Origin: Polaribacter sp. | GTDB taxonomy: Bacteria > Bacteroidota > Bacteroidia > Flavobacteriales > Flavobacteriaceae | Assembly: GCF_024639685.1 (NCBI RefSeq) | Contig: NZ_JAHEHX010000003.1 | Location: forward strand, 1 to 64,000 | Direction: 5' to 3' | DNA: 64,000 bases | In this document: one piece after another, positions 6,894-15,179 of the stretch | Layout of the letters: each line of letters begins with the position of its first letter | How positions within the stretch are numbered: position 1 is the first letter of the stretch | Notes under the pieces: generated by a model | Told to the model about the DNA's origin: nothing | Database searches by the model: none | The model's input: only the letters and a program-made list of their open reading frames with translations | Made by a program: the position numbers and the translations under genes

Positions 6894-9338
6894 TTGAGCA
6901 ACTTTAAACAAACCCAAGGTTATCGAATCATTCAAAGTTGGATGGAAGAAAAAGGCCACGAACCTTTTAGTTTTCAATCACAAACTTGGGAACGTTATCA
7001 CAATAATTTTAGTGGTATGGTTGTAGCTCCAACAGGTTTTGGAAAAACATTTTCTGTTTTTTTAGGTGTTGTTATCGATTATTTAAATCATCCCAACAAA
7101 TATAAAAAAGGGTTAAAATTAATATGGATTAGTCCTTTAAGATCTTTAGCAAAAGATTTGGCAAAAGCCATGAATGATGTAGTAGCAGAAATTGGTTTAG
7201 ATTGGGCTGTTGAGGTTAGAAATGGAGATACACCAACCAAAGATAGAAGACGTCAAGAGCGTTTAATGCCAGATGTTTTATTAACAACTCCAGAAACCTT
7301 ACACTTACTATTTTCTCAGAAAAAAAATTCAAGATGGTTTAAAAATGTAAACTGTATTGCTGTTGATGAGTGGCATGAATTGTTAGGTTCAAAACGTGGT
7401 GTTTTAACAGAAATAGCAATTGCCAGAATAAGAAATTTATTACCAAAATTAAGAATTTGGGGAATCTCAGCAACCATTGGTAATTTAGAAGAAGCCAAAG
7501 ATGTTTTAATTCCTTATGATGTAAAAACTACCATGATTCGTGCTAAAGAAAAGAAGAAAATTAAAATTACTTCTTTATTGCCAGATCAAGTAGAAGAATT
7601 GTCTTGGGCAGGTCATTTAGGTAAACAAATGAGCTCAAAAATAATTCCTATTATCTATGAAAACACAACTACTTTAATATTTACAAATACAAGAAATCAA
7701 AGTGAACTTTGGTATCAAATAATTATTGATGAAGAGCCAGATTTAATTGGTCAAATAGCCATACATCATGGTTCTATAGATAAAGTGCAACGAAATTGGA
7801 TTGAGGAAGCAATTTCACAAGGGTTATTAAAAGCAGTAGTTTGTACATCTTCTTTAGATTTAGGTGTAGATTTTAAACCTGTAGATTGTGTAATACAAAT
7901 TGGTTCTGCAAAGGGTATTACGCGTTTTATGCAAAGAGCAGGTAGAAGTGGGCATTCACCTTTTGAAACTTCAAAAATGTATGCAGTTCCTACACATTCA
8001 TTACAGTTAATAGAAGTTGCAGCAGTAAAAGAAGCCGTAAAACAAAACGAAATTGAAGCTAGGCAACCTTATGTATTAACCTATGATATATTAGTTCAAT
8101 TTTTGGTAACACTTGCTGTTGGTGAAGGTTTTAAACCAAAAGAAACTTATGAGTTTATCAAACAAGTTCATGCTTTTCATTTTTTGACCAAAGAAGAATT
8201 TGATTGGTGTATACATTTTATAACTCAAGGAGGAAACACCTTAAAAAGTTACGAAGAGTTTCATAAAGTGGTTTTATATGATGATGGTTTATACAGAGTC
8301 AAGAGTAGAAGAATTGCCATGAACCACAGAATGAATATTGGTGTGATTGTAAGTGAGGTTATGCTGTTTGTAAAGTTCTTTTCTGGAGGTTATATTGGTA
8401 TGATTGAAGAGTATTTTATTTCAAAACTAAAAAAAGGTGATGCTTTTGTTTTAGGAGGTAAAGTTGTAGAAATTCAACAAATAAAAGACATGACAGTCTT
8501 AGTGAAAAGAAGTAAAAAGAAAAAAGCAATTACCCCAAGTTGGTTGGGTGGAAGGTTACCTTTAACTTCAGGATTAACACATTTTTTACGTTTAAAATTA
8601 AGTGATGCGCTTACTCCAAACAATAGAGAAAAAGAGCTTAAATTTTTACATCCTTTATTAAAAAGACAAGAAGAAAATTCTCACATTCCAAGACATGATG
8701 AATTTTTGATTGAAATGATTGAAACAAAAGAGGGTTTTCATTTGTTTGCCTATCCTTTTGAGGGTAGATTAGTGCACGAAATCATGGCTTCTTTAATTGC
8801 ATATAGAATTAGTCAAATTAAAAAGTTAACGTTTACAATTGCCATGAACGATTATGGTTTTGAGTTGTTGAGCGATCAAGAAATTCCGCTAACAGAAGAA
8901 AATATGAATGCCATTTTTTCTAAAGAAAACTTAATTAAAGATGTTACAACCAGTATCAATGCAAGTGAAATGGCTTCTCGTAAATTTAGAGATATTGCAG
9001 TTGTTGCAGGTTTAGTTATACAAACACAACCAGGAAAACGTAAAACAAATAAGAGTTTACAATCATCATCAGGTTTAATTTTCAGGGTTCTAAATGATTA
9101 TGAACCTTCTAATTTGTTATTGAAACAGGCTTATAATGAGGTGTTTGATTATGAGTTAGAAAAAGTACGTTTACAAGCTGCTTTTCAACGTATTTCTAAC
9201 AGTAAAATTATTTTAAAAAAAGCACGTAATTTTACACCTTTGAGCTTTCCTTTAAAAGTAGACAGCTTAAGAGGTACAATGAGTAATGAAAATTTAAGTA
9301 AACGTATAGAGCGTATACAAAAGCAGGCTTTAAAATGA
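6894..9338 (+). CDS. Ligase-associated Lhr-like DEXH-box DNA helicase
   Basis: This 814-residue superfamily 2 helicase has Walker A APTGFGKT near residue 45, motif II VDEWH (a DExH box), motif III SAT, motif IV-like LIFTNTRNQSE, and motif VI QRAGRSGHS. A long Lhr-core C-terminal region follows (winged-helix and Lhr-specific domains, with HEIMASLIAYRIS). The start is a TTG at 6894, 122 bp after the ligase, which fits the usual N-terminus before the conserved FSFQSQTWERY. Its last base pairs overlap the start of the phosphoesterase. Family members are ATP-driven 3'-5' DNA translocases. It probably works with the adjacent nuclease and ligase in DNA repair. Confidence 0.9.
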   Translation: MSNFKQTQGYRIIQSWMEEKGHEPFSFQSQTWERYHNNFSGMVVAPTGFGKTFSVFLGVVIDYLNHPNKYKKGLKLIWISPLRSLAKDLAKAMNDVVAEIGLDWAVEVRNGDTPTKDRRRQERLMPDVLLTTPETLHLLFSQKKNSRWFKNVNCIAVDEWHELLGSKRGVLTEIAIARIRNLLPKLRIWGISATIGNLEEAKDVLIPYDVKTTMIRAKEKKKIKITSLLPDQVEELSWAGHLGKQMSSKIIPIIYENTTTLIFTNTRNQSELWYQIIIDEEPDLIGQIAIHHGSIDKVQRNWIEEAISQGLLKAVVCTSSLDLGVDFKPVDCVIQIGSAKGITRFMQRAGRSGHSPFETSKMYAVPTHSLQLIEVAAVKEAVKQNEIEARQPYVLTYDILVQFLVTLAVGEGFKPKETYEFIKQVHAFHFLTKEEFDWCIHFITQGGNTLKSYEEFHKVVLYDDGLYRVKSRRIAMNHRMNIGVIVSEVMLFVKFFSGGYIGMIEEYFISKLKKGDAFVLGGKVVEIQQIKDMTVLVKRSKKKKAITPSWLGGRLPLTSGLTHFLRLKLSDALTPNNREKELKFLHPLLKRQEENSHIPRHDEFLIEMIETKEGFHLFAYPFEGRLVHEIMASLIAYRISQIKKLTFTIAMNDYGFELLSDQEIPLTEENMNAIFSKENLIKDVTTSINASEMASRKFRDIAVVAGLVIQTQPGKRKTNKSLQSSSGLIFRVLNDYEPSNLLLKQAYNEVFDYELEKVRLQAAFQRISNSKIILKKARNFTPLSFPLKVDSLRGTMSNENLSKRIERIQKQALK

Positions 9339-9997
9339 TGCAAAACATTTCGATTATTTCTAAAACAATACCATGTAATGATGAGGTTTTAGAGCTAACC
9401 AATCAACGTGTTATTTATTGGAAAACCCAAAAAAGTTTAATTTTAAGTGATTTGCATATTGGTAAATCTGCACATTTTCAAAAAAGCGGAATTCCAATTC
9501 CTAAAAATGTTTTGACCACAGATTTAAAACGCTTAAAACAGCTTATTCAGCACTTTAATGCAGAAAATTTAATTATTGTAGGTGATTTATTTCATGCAGG
9601 ATATAATTCAGATTTAGATGAATTTAAAGATTGGCTAACACAATTTTCGAATTTAAAAATTCAATTGATAAAAGGCAATCATGACCGATTTTCGAATGCA
9701 ATTTGTGAACAGTTTCAAATTGAAGTTTTTAAAAAAGATTATTTTTTGAATTGCTTAAAGTTTGTGCATGATTTTAAAGAGCCCTCTAATGATTTTTTTA
9801 CAATTTCTGGGCATACGCATCCAGGCGTTTTTATAAAAGGTAAAGGCAGGCAACGTATAAAATTACCTTGTTTTCAGGTTACAAAAAATCAATTAATTTT
9901 ACCTGCATTTAGTTTGTTTACAGGTTTAAATACAAGAAGTGCACCTAAAAATTGTAAAAATTATTGTTTTACAGATGATGGAATTTTTGAACTATAA
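9335..9997 (+). CDS. pdeM: Ligase-associated DNA endonuclease PdeM/MPE-type metallophosphoesterase
   Basis: This 220-residue calcineurin-like phosphoesterase has LSDLHIGKSAHF, VGDLFHAG, KGNHDR and GHTHPG, which supply the usual Asp, His and Asn ligands of a two-metal site. The ATG overlaps the helicase stop by 4 bases (ATGATG, with a second possible start 3 bases on), showing translational coupling. Homologues in the same gene neighbourhood are manganese-dependent nucleases acting on single-stranded DNA. It completes the four-gene repair cluster. Confidence 0.87.
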   Translation: MMQNISIISKTIPCNDEVLELTNQRVIYWKTQKSLILSDLHIGKSAHFQKSGIPIPKNVLTTDLKRLKQLIQHFNAENLIIVGDLFHAGYNSDLDEFKDWLTQFSNLKIQLIKGNHDRFSNAICEQFQIEVFKKDYFLNCLKFVHDFKEPSNDFFTISGHTHPGVFIKGKGRQRIKLPCFQVTKNQLILPAFSLFTGLNTRSAPKNCKNYCFTDDGIFEL

Positions 9998-10009
9998 CTT
10001 ATTAGAATT

Positions 10010-10208
10010 ATGTTAGATTTTTTTAAAGAAGAACCATCAATATTAAAAGTAGTGTACGCAATAACTTTTGTGTTATTTTGGTATTATAGCTATTGTTTTT
10101 TTTACAGATACACCTTTACTTCATAAATATATTCCTATAATTATGAACTGTGGAATTCTTCTTTTGATTTTTAGAAAGATGAATTATAATTCAAAACAAA
10201 GAAAATAA
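10010..10208 (+). pseudogene. Small membrane protein gene broken by a +1 frameshift
   Basis: ATG 10010 begins MLDFFKEEPSILKVVYAI..., but this frame stops at 10124-10126. Removing one T from the run at 10076-10079 gives a continuous 65-residue protein ending at TAA 10206-10208. It has two hydrophobic segments joined by FFTDTPLLHKY and ends in a basic tail (RKMNYNSKQRK). The total length is 66 codons plus one base, exactly what a single-base insertion would leave. The stop abuts the convergent thrC stop with no gap. Function is unknown. It may be a recent pseudogene, a slippery-run variant or a base-call error. Confidence 0.65.
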
Positions 10209-11492
10209 CTATGTATTCAGATAGTTTTTCAAATCTTCATAAGAGCTAATTTTTAAAGCTACCTTTTCTTTATCAATCACTTTTTTAATTTGCTGAGGTA
10301 TTTCAACTTTAACAGGCAAAGTACTTTCTACAACATCTAAAAATTTAACAGGATGTGCAGTTTCTAAAAAAACTCCAATTTCATTCTCTTTTAAACCATA
10401 CTTTTCTAAACCTAAATAGCCCACAGCTCCATGAGGATCTGAAACATAACCAGAAATATCATAAATATCCTGCATCTTTTCACGAGTTTCATCATCAGAA
10501 AAAGAATAAGAAGAAAACGAATTTTTTAAAGTTTCTAAATCATTATTAAATAACTCTCTAATTCTAATAAAGTTACTAGGGTTACCAACATCCATAGCAT
10601 TAGAAATGGTTGCTTTAGATGGTTTTGGTTCGTAAATTCCACTTTCTAAAAAGTTAGGTACAGTATCATTAACATTGGTAGAAGCTACAAAATGTTTTAC
10701 TGGTAAACCGAGTTTTTGAGCCATGATTCCTGCACAAATATTTCCAAAATTTCCACTTGGTACAGAAAATACGATGTCTTTCTTTTTTTGATGAAGCTCT
10801 TTGTAAGCAATGAAAAAATAGAACATTTGAGGCAACCATCTTGCAATATTTATAGAGTTTGCAGAGGTTAGATTTCTTGCAATTTCATCATCTAAAAAAG
10901 CTGTTTTTACCATTTCTTGGCAATCGTCAAAAACACCATCAACTTCCAGAGCTGTAATGTTTTTTCCAAGTGTTGTGAGTTGCTTTTCTTGAATATCGCT
11001 CACTTTTCCTGAAGGATATAAAATAACTACATTCACACTTTTTGCATCCAAAAAACCATTGGCAACAGCACCTCCTGTATCTCCAGAAGTGGCTACTAAA
11101 ACGGTTACTTCCTCATCATTATTTGTATTAAAGTATTCTAAACATTGAGCCATAAATTTGGCGCCAACATCTTTAAAAGCCATTGTTGGCCCATGAAAAA
11201 GCTCAAGAGAAGCAATATTATTAGTGATTTCCACAATTGGGAAATCGAACGTTAATGTGTGTTTAATGATGTCTTTTAAAATGTCTTCTGGTATTTCATC
11301 ACCCACAAATTGTTCAATCACCTTAAATGCGATTTCATGATTGGTGAAGTCAGAAATATTTTCGATAAATTCAGAAGATAAAGCTGTAATTACATCAGGA
11401 AAATAAATGCCTCTATCTTTTGCTAAGCCTTCTATAACTGCTTTTTTAAAAGTAGTTTTAGGTGAATTATGATGTAAACTATAATACTGCAT
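10209..11492 (-). CDS. thrC: Threonine synthase
   Basis: This 427-residue PLP enzyme converts O-phosphohomoserine to threonine. The PLP-binding lysine is Lys107 in GPTMAFKDVG. The glycine-rich phosphate loop (SGDTGGAV) and the N-terminal YYSLHHNSPKTTFKKAV match the E. coli-type long form. It is the last gene of thrABC, 1 bp after thrB. Control is expected through the threonine-rich leader upstream of thrA. Confidence 0.96.
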   Translation of the reverse strand: MQYYSLHHNSPKTTFKKAVIEGLAKDRGIYFPDVITALSSEFIENISDFTNHEIAFKVIEQFVGDEIPEDILKDIIKHTLTFDFPIVEITNNIASLELFHGPTMAFKDVGAKFMAQCLEYFNTNNDEEVTVLVATSGDTGGAVANGFLDAKSVNVVILYPSGKVSDIQEKQLTTLGKNITALEVDGVFDDCQEMVKTAFLDDEIARNLTSANSINIARWLPQMFYFFIAYKELHQKKKDIVFSVPSGNFGNICAGIMAQKLGLPVKHFVASTNVNDTVPNFLESGIYEPKPSKATISNAMDVGNPSNFIRIRELFNNDLETLKNSFSSYSFSDDETREKMQDIYDISGYVSDPHGAVGYLGLEKYGLKENEIGVFLETAHPVKFLDVVESTLPVKVEIPQQIKKVIDKEKVALKISSYEDLKNYLNT

Positions 11493-11493
11493 A

Positions 11494-12423
11494 TTAATTC
11501 GATTCTAAAATTTTAATTCCTTTTTCATTAATTTTTGAGGTAAATAAAGTAAACTCTATTCCTGTGTTTTTATAACTTTCGTTAATGGCTGAGTGTACTT
11601 TTTTAGCATCTTCATCACCCTTACACAATGCAAAAATAGTAGGCCCTGAACCAGAAATTCCTGCACCTAAAGCACCTGATTTTATGGCTGCATTTTTAAC
11701 TTCATCAAAATGTGGAATTAGTTTTTTACGATAAGGTTCTACAATAATATCAACCAAAGAGTTACTTATTAATTGATAATCTTCAGTATATAAGCCACTA
11801 ATTAAACCACCAACATTAGCCCATTGAGTAATGGCATCTTTTAAGTCTATTTTAGTTGGTAAAACAGCTCTTGCATCTTTTGTTTTTACTTCAACTTGAG
11901 GATGAATAGCTACCAATTTTAATTCTTTTGGTACGGGTAATTTTATAATTTCTAAAGGTTCATAACTTCTGATTAAAACGAAACCACCATAAATTGCAGC
12001 GGCTACATTATCTGCAATTTGCGAACCACAGGCTACTTCTTCACCAAACATGGCAAATTTTACCAATTCTAATTCAGAGTAAATATTTCCTAATAATTGA
12101 TTTGCACCAAATGCAGCACCTGCAGCACTTGCAGCAGAACTCCCTAATCCACTTCCAGGAGAATAACCTTTAGAAATAGTTAAAGAAACTCCAAAATCGG
12201 CATTTGCTTCATTTAGCATTTTTTGAACCACAGCACTTGCAGCATTTTCATCTACCTTGTAAGATAAACTTGCGCCAGAAATGGCAGTAATTTTCACTCC
12301 TTTTTCTGCTGTTTTTGTAAATGTCATTTCGTCACCAATAGTATCTGCAGCTAACCCTAAAGAGTCGAAACCACAAGAAACATTGGCTACAGTTGCAGGA
12401 GAAAATAGTTTTAAATAGTTCAT
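11494..12423 (-). CDS. thrB: Homoserine kinase
   Basis: This 309-residue GHMP kinase phosphorylates homoserine with ATP. The GHMP ATP-binding motif PGSGLGSSAASAAGA lies near residues 88-102, and the C-terminal GAGISGSGPTIFAL motif is present. The N-terminal FSPATVANVSCGFDSLG is typical of ThrB. It lies 3 bp downstream of thrA and 1 bp upstream of thrC, in the standard pathway order. Confidence 0.96.
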   Translation of the reverse strand: MNYLKLFSPATVANVSCGFDSLGLAADTIGDEMTFTKTAEKGVKITAISGASLSYKVDENAASAVVQKMLNEANADFGVSLTISKGYSPGSGLGSSAASAAGAAFGANQLLGNIYSELELVKFAMFGEEVACGSQIADNVAAAIYGGFVLIRSYEPLEIIKLPVPKELKLVAIHPQVEVKTKDARAVLPTKIDLKDAITQWANVGGLISGLYTEDYQLISNSLVDIIVEPYRKKLIPHFDEVKNAAIKSGALGAGISGSGPTIFALCKGDEDAKKVHSAINESYKNTGIEFTLFTSKINEKGIKILESN

Positions 12424-12426
12424 TTT

Positions 12427-14865
12427 TTATTGATTTGCTATTCGAATTACATCAGCAAAAATACCAGAAGCAGTAACATCTGCACCTGCACCTGCACCTT
12501 TTATTATTAAAGGATTTTCTGGATATCTATCTGTGAAAAATAATACAATATTATCACTTCCTTCTAAATTATAAAAAGGATGCTGTGCAGGAATTTCTTG
12601 TAAACCAACATTGGCTTTTCCGTTGATAAATTCAGCCACATATTTTAAACGTGAATTGTTTTTCTGAGCCTTGGTAAATATGGATTGAAAGTGATCTTCA
12701 TTCTTTTCTAATGATGCATAAAACGCCTCATTATTAGAAGTATTTAAACTCGCTTCAGGTAAAAAAGGATTGTTTTTAATGTCTTCCAACTCTAATTGAT
12801 AGCCACTTTCACGTGCTAAAATTAAAATTTTTCTGGCTACATCAATTCCACTTAAATCAATTTTAGGATCTGGTTCTGTATAACCTTCTTTTTGTGCTTG
12901 TTGCACAATATCTTTAAACGTAGAGTTTGCATTAAAATTATTAAATACAAAATTTAAACTACCTGATAAAACAGCCTGAATTTTATGAATTCTATCTCCT
13001 GAATTCACTAAGTTTTTTAAAGTATCTATGATTGGTAAACCTGCACCAACATTAGTTTCAAACAAAAATGATGCATTGTATTTTTTAGATAGATTTTTTA
13101 GACTTTTATAGTTGTTGTATTCAGAAGCACAAGCAATTTTATTACAAGTTACTACAGAAATGCTATCTCTTAAATAGTTTGCATACACTTCAGAAACGCT
13201 TTTGTTAGCTGTGTTATCTATAAATACGCTATTTCTTAAATTCAGTTTTTTAACATGATCATGAAAAGATGTTAAAGAAGTTTCTTGCCCATCAGCTAAT
13301 AAATCTTTCCAGTTTTTAAGGTTGATTCCAGATTTATCAAAGTACATTTTTCTAGAATTTGAAATCCCAATAACTCTAATGTTCAACTTTAAGTTCTCTT
13401 TTAAGAACTTTTTTTGTTGATGAATTTGCGCTAAAACACGTTCACCCACATTTCCAACTCCTGTTACAAATAAATTAAGTTGTTTTGTGCGTTCTTCAAA
13501 AAAATCTTCATGCAAAGCATTTAAAGCTTTTTTTGCATCGAAACTATTTATTACAGCAGAAATGTTTTTTTCTGATGAGCCTTGTGCAATTGCTCTAACA
13601 TTTACATTGTTTCTACCTAAAGTGCTAAACATTTGTCCACTTAAACCTTGATAGTTTTTCATGCTTTCTCCAACAATTGCAATAATTGCTAAATCGCTTT
13701 CTACACTAATAGGTTTTATTTTTTTTCTGTCTATTTCAATACTAAAAGTTGCTTCCAATATCTCTTTTGCTTTTTGAGCATCAGCATCATAAATACCTAC
13801 ACAAATTGAGTGTTCTGAAGAAGCTTGTGTAATAAAGACTACATTTATTTGGGCCAATGATAAAGCTTCAAATAATCGTTTAGAAAAACCAGGAATACCA
13901 ATCATTCCTCCACCTTCTAAAGTAATTAAGCTAATGTCATCTATATGAGAAATTCCTTTTACATCACTTTTATTTTGTGTGTTTTTACAGATTAATGTTC
14001 CTTTATTTTCTGGCGAAAATGTGTTCTTTATTTTAATAGGAATATCTTTCCTTAAAGCAGGCTGAATTGTTGGTGGGTACAAAACTTTTGCTCCAAAATG
14101 AGAAAGCTCCATAGCTTCTTCATAAGAAATTTCTGGAATTGGATGTGCTTGTTTTACCACACTTGGATTGGCTGTAAACATTCCAGAAACATCTGTCCAT
14201 ATTTGCAATTCAGATGCATTTAATGCAGCAGCATAAATAGCAGCCGAAAAATCTGAACCTCCTCTTCCTAAAGTTGTTATTTCGTTTTCAGCGTTTGAAG
14301 ATATAAAGCCTCCTAGAACAGTAACTTGATGGTTATTACTCTTGAAATAAGTATGAATTAAATCATTTGTTTTATCAAAATTAACCTGAGCATTTAAATA
14401 AATATCATTGGTAAAAATTAATTCTCTGCTGTCTTTATGAGTTGCATTTAAAATTTCTTTAGCTGCATTTGCAATTATATAAGATGATAATCTTTCTCCA
14501 AAACTAGATACTTTTGCCAATGTTTTATCAGACAATTCTTGTAAAAGAAAAACACCTTCATAAATCGCATTTAATTTGGTAAATAGATCTACAATTGTTT
14601 CAGTAACTACTTTCGAATTACTTTGAATTAAATCATCTATAACCTTAATATGGAGGCTTTTAATTGATTCTAAAATTTCCTTTGCTTCCTTTATGTTTTC
14701 TAAAGCCTTATTTGCACCTGCTAATAAATTGTTGGTCGTTTTGCCAAATGCAGAAACTACAACTGCTGCTTTATCTTGTTTAGAAGTATTTGCTACAATG
14801 CTTAATACTTGTTTTATGTTTTCTGAGTTTGCTACAGACGAGCCTCCAAATTTTAATACTTTCAT
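12427..14865 (-). CDS. thrA: Bifunctional aspartokinase / homoserine dehydrogenase
   Basis: This 812-residue fusion carries out the first and third steps of the aspartate pathway. The N-terminal aspartokinase begins MKVLKFGGSSVAN and has the TLGRGGSDFSAA motif. Two ACT-type regulatory segments follow at about residues 305-455 (one includes GGGMIGIPGFSKRLFEAL, the other NVNVRAIAQGSSEKNIS). The homoserine dehydrogenase half starts at about residue 465 with the NAD(P) loop VTGVGNVGERV and includes GSLNFVFN and the DPKIDLSGIDVARK motif. The enzyme is usually inhibited by threonine. asd, the enzyme for the step between its two activities, is at 60170-61159. The 96-base leader between the leader-peptide stop and this start contains no other gene. 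Confidence 0.96.
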   Translation of the reverse strand: MKVLKFGGSSVANSENIKQVLSIVANTSKQDKAAVVVSAFGKTTNNLLAGANKALENIKEAKEILESIKSLHIKVIDDLIQSNSKVVTETIVDLFTKLNAIYEGVFLLQELSDKTLAKVSSFGERLSSYIIANAAKEILNATHKDSRELIFTNDIYLNAQVNFDKTNDLIHTYFKSNNHQVTVLGGFISSNAENEITTLGRGGSDFSAAIYAAALNASELQIWTDVSGMFTANPSVVKQAHPIPEISYEEAMELSHFGAKVLYPPTIQPALRKDIPIKIKNTFSPENKGTLICKNTQNKSDVKGISHIDDISLITLEGGGMIGIPGFSKRLFEALSLAQINVVFITQASSEHSICVGIYDADAQKAKEILEATFSIEIDRKKIKPISVESDLAIIAIVGESMKNYQGLSGQMFSTLGRNNVNVRAIAQGSSEKNISAVINSFDAKKALNALHEDFFEERTKQLNLFVTGVGNVGERVLAQIHQQKKFLKENLKLNIRVIGISNSRKMYFDKSGINLKNWKDLLADGQETSLTSFHDHVKKLNLRNSVFIDNTANKSVSEVYANYLRDSISVVTCNKIACASEYNNYKSLKNLSKKYNASFLFETNVGAGLPIIDTLKNLVNSGDRIHKIQAVLSGSLNFVFNNFNANSTFKDIVQQAQKEGYTEPDPKIDLSGIDVARKILILARESGYQLELEDIKNNPFLPEASLNTSNNEAFYASLEKNEDHFQSIFTKAQKNNSRLKYVAEFINGKANVGLQEIPAQHPFYNLEGSDNIVLFFTDRYPENPLIIKGAGAGADVTASGIFADVIRIANQ

Positions 14866-14956
14866 TTTGTAATCTTAAGTATTTACTTTTATAATATCTT
14901 TTAACTGAATTGCTTTTTGCAATAGATGATAACCTAAAATAATATGAATAGAAATA

Positions 14957-14999
14957 AACCCCTAAAGGGTTGTAGTAGTTTTAGAACGAATAAAACCAC
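14957..14999 (-). promoter_or_regulatory. thrA: Hairpins in the thr leader (possible attenuator)
   Basis: On the minus strand GTGGTTTT (14992-14999) pairs with AAAACTAC (14975-14982) with one G-U wobble. The next hairpin is AACCC-TTTA-GGGGTT (14957-14971), with the leader-peptide stop codon in its loop. Upstream, CTACTA and TAGTAG form another 6-bp stem, and TAGTAG could instead pair with the later CTACTA. These alternatives resemble an attenuator, but no classic U-tract terminator is evident, so the mechanism is unclear. Confidence 0.45.
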
Positions 15000-15063
15000 A
15001 ATGACTAGTTGCTACTAAAGTAGTAGTTAGAAGTTTTTGTGTATGTTTTTTATATAAAATCAC
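14962..15063 (-). CDS. Threonine-rich leader peptide of the thr operon
   Basis: A 33-codon frame starts with GTG at 15063 and ends with TAG at 14964-14962, directly upstream of thrA. Nine of its 33 codons encode threonine, clustered at residues 13-15 and 29-32 (also 8 and 19). This matches the pattern of leader peptides that sense charged tRNA-Thr by ribosome stalling. The GTG start is chosen because no in-frame ATG exists; the purine-rich GGAAG lies right before it, which is close for a ribosome site. E. coli thrL is similar in idea but not in sequence. It overlaps the hairpins at 14957-14999. Function is inferred from composition and position only. Confidence 0.6.
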   Translation of the reverse strand: MILYKKHTQKLLTTTLVATSHCGFIRSKTTTTL

Positions 15064-15179
15064 CTTCCAAAAATAAAAGTATTATTTATTCAGGGGTAAT
15101 AAATTATCAATTATTTTCTAAAATTAGGCAATAAATAAATTGTTGGTAAAATACAGTGTGAAATAAAATGAAAAACGCA

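Noticed and set aside
9335..9997. Phosphoesterase as UDP-diacylglucosamine hydrolase or SbcD
   Set aside because: Both have different lengths and contexts; the overlap with the helicase and the motif set fit the ligase-associated PdeM type.
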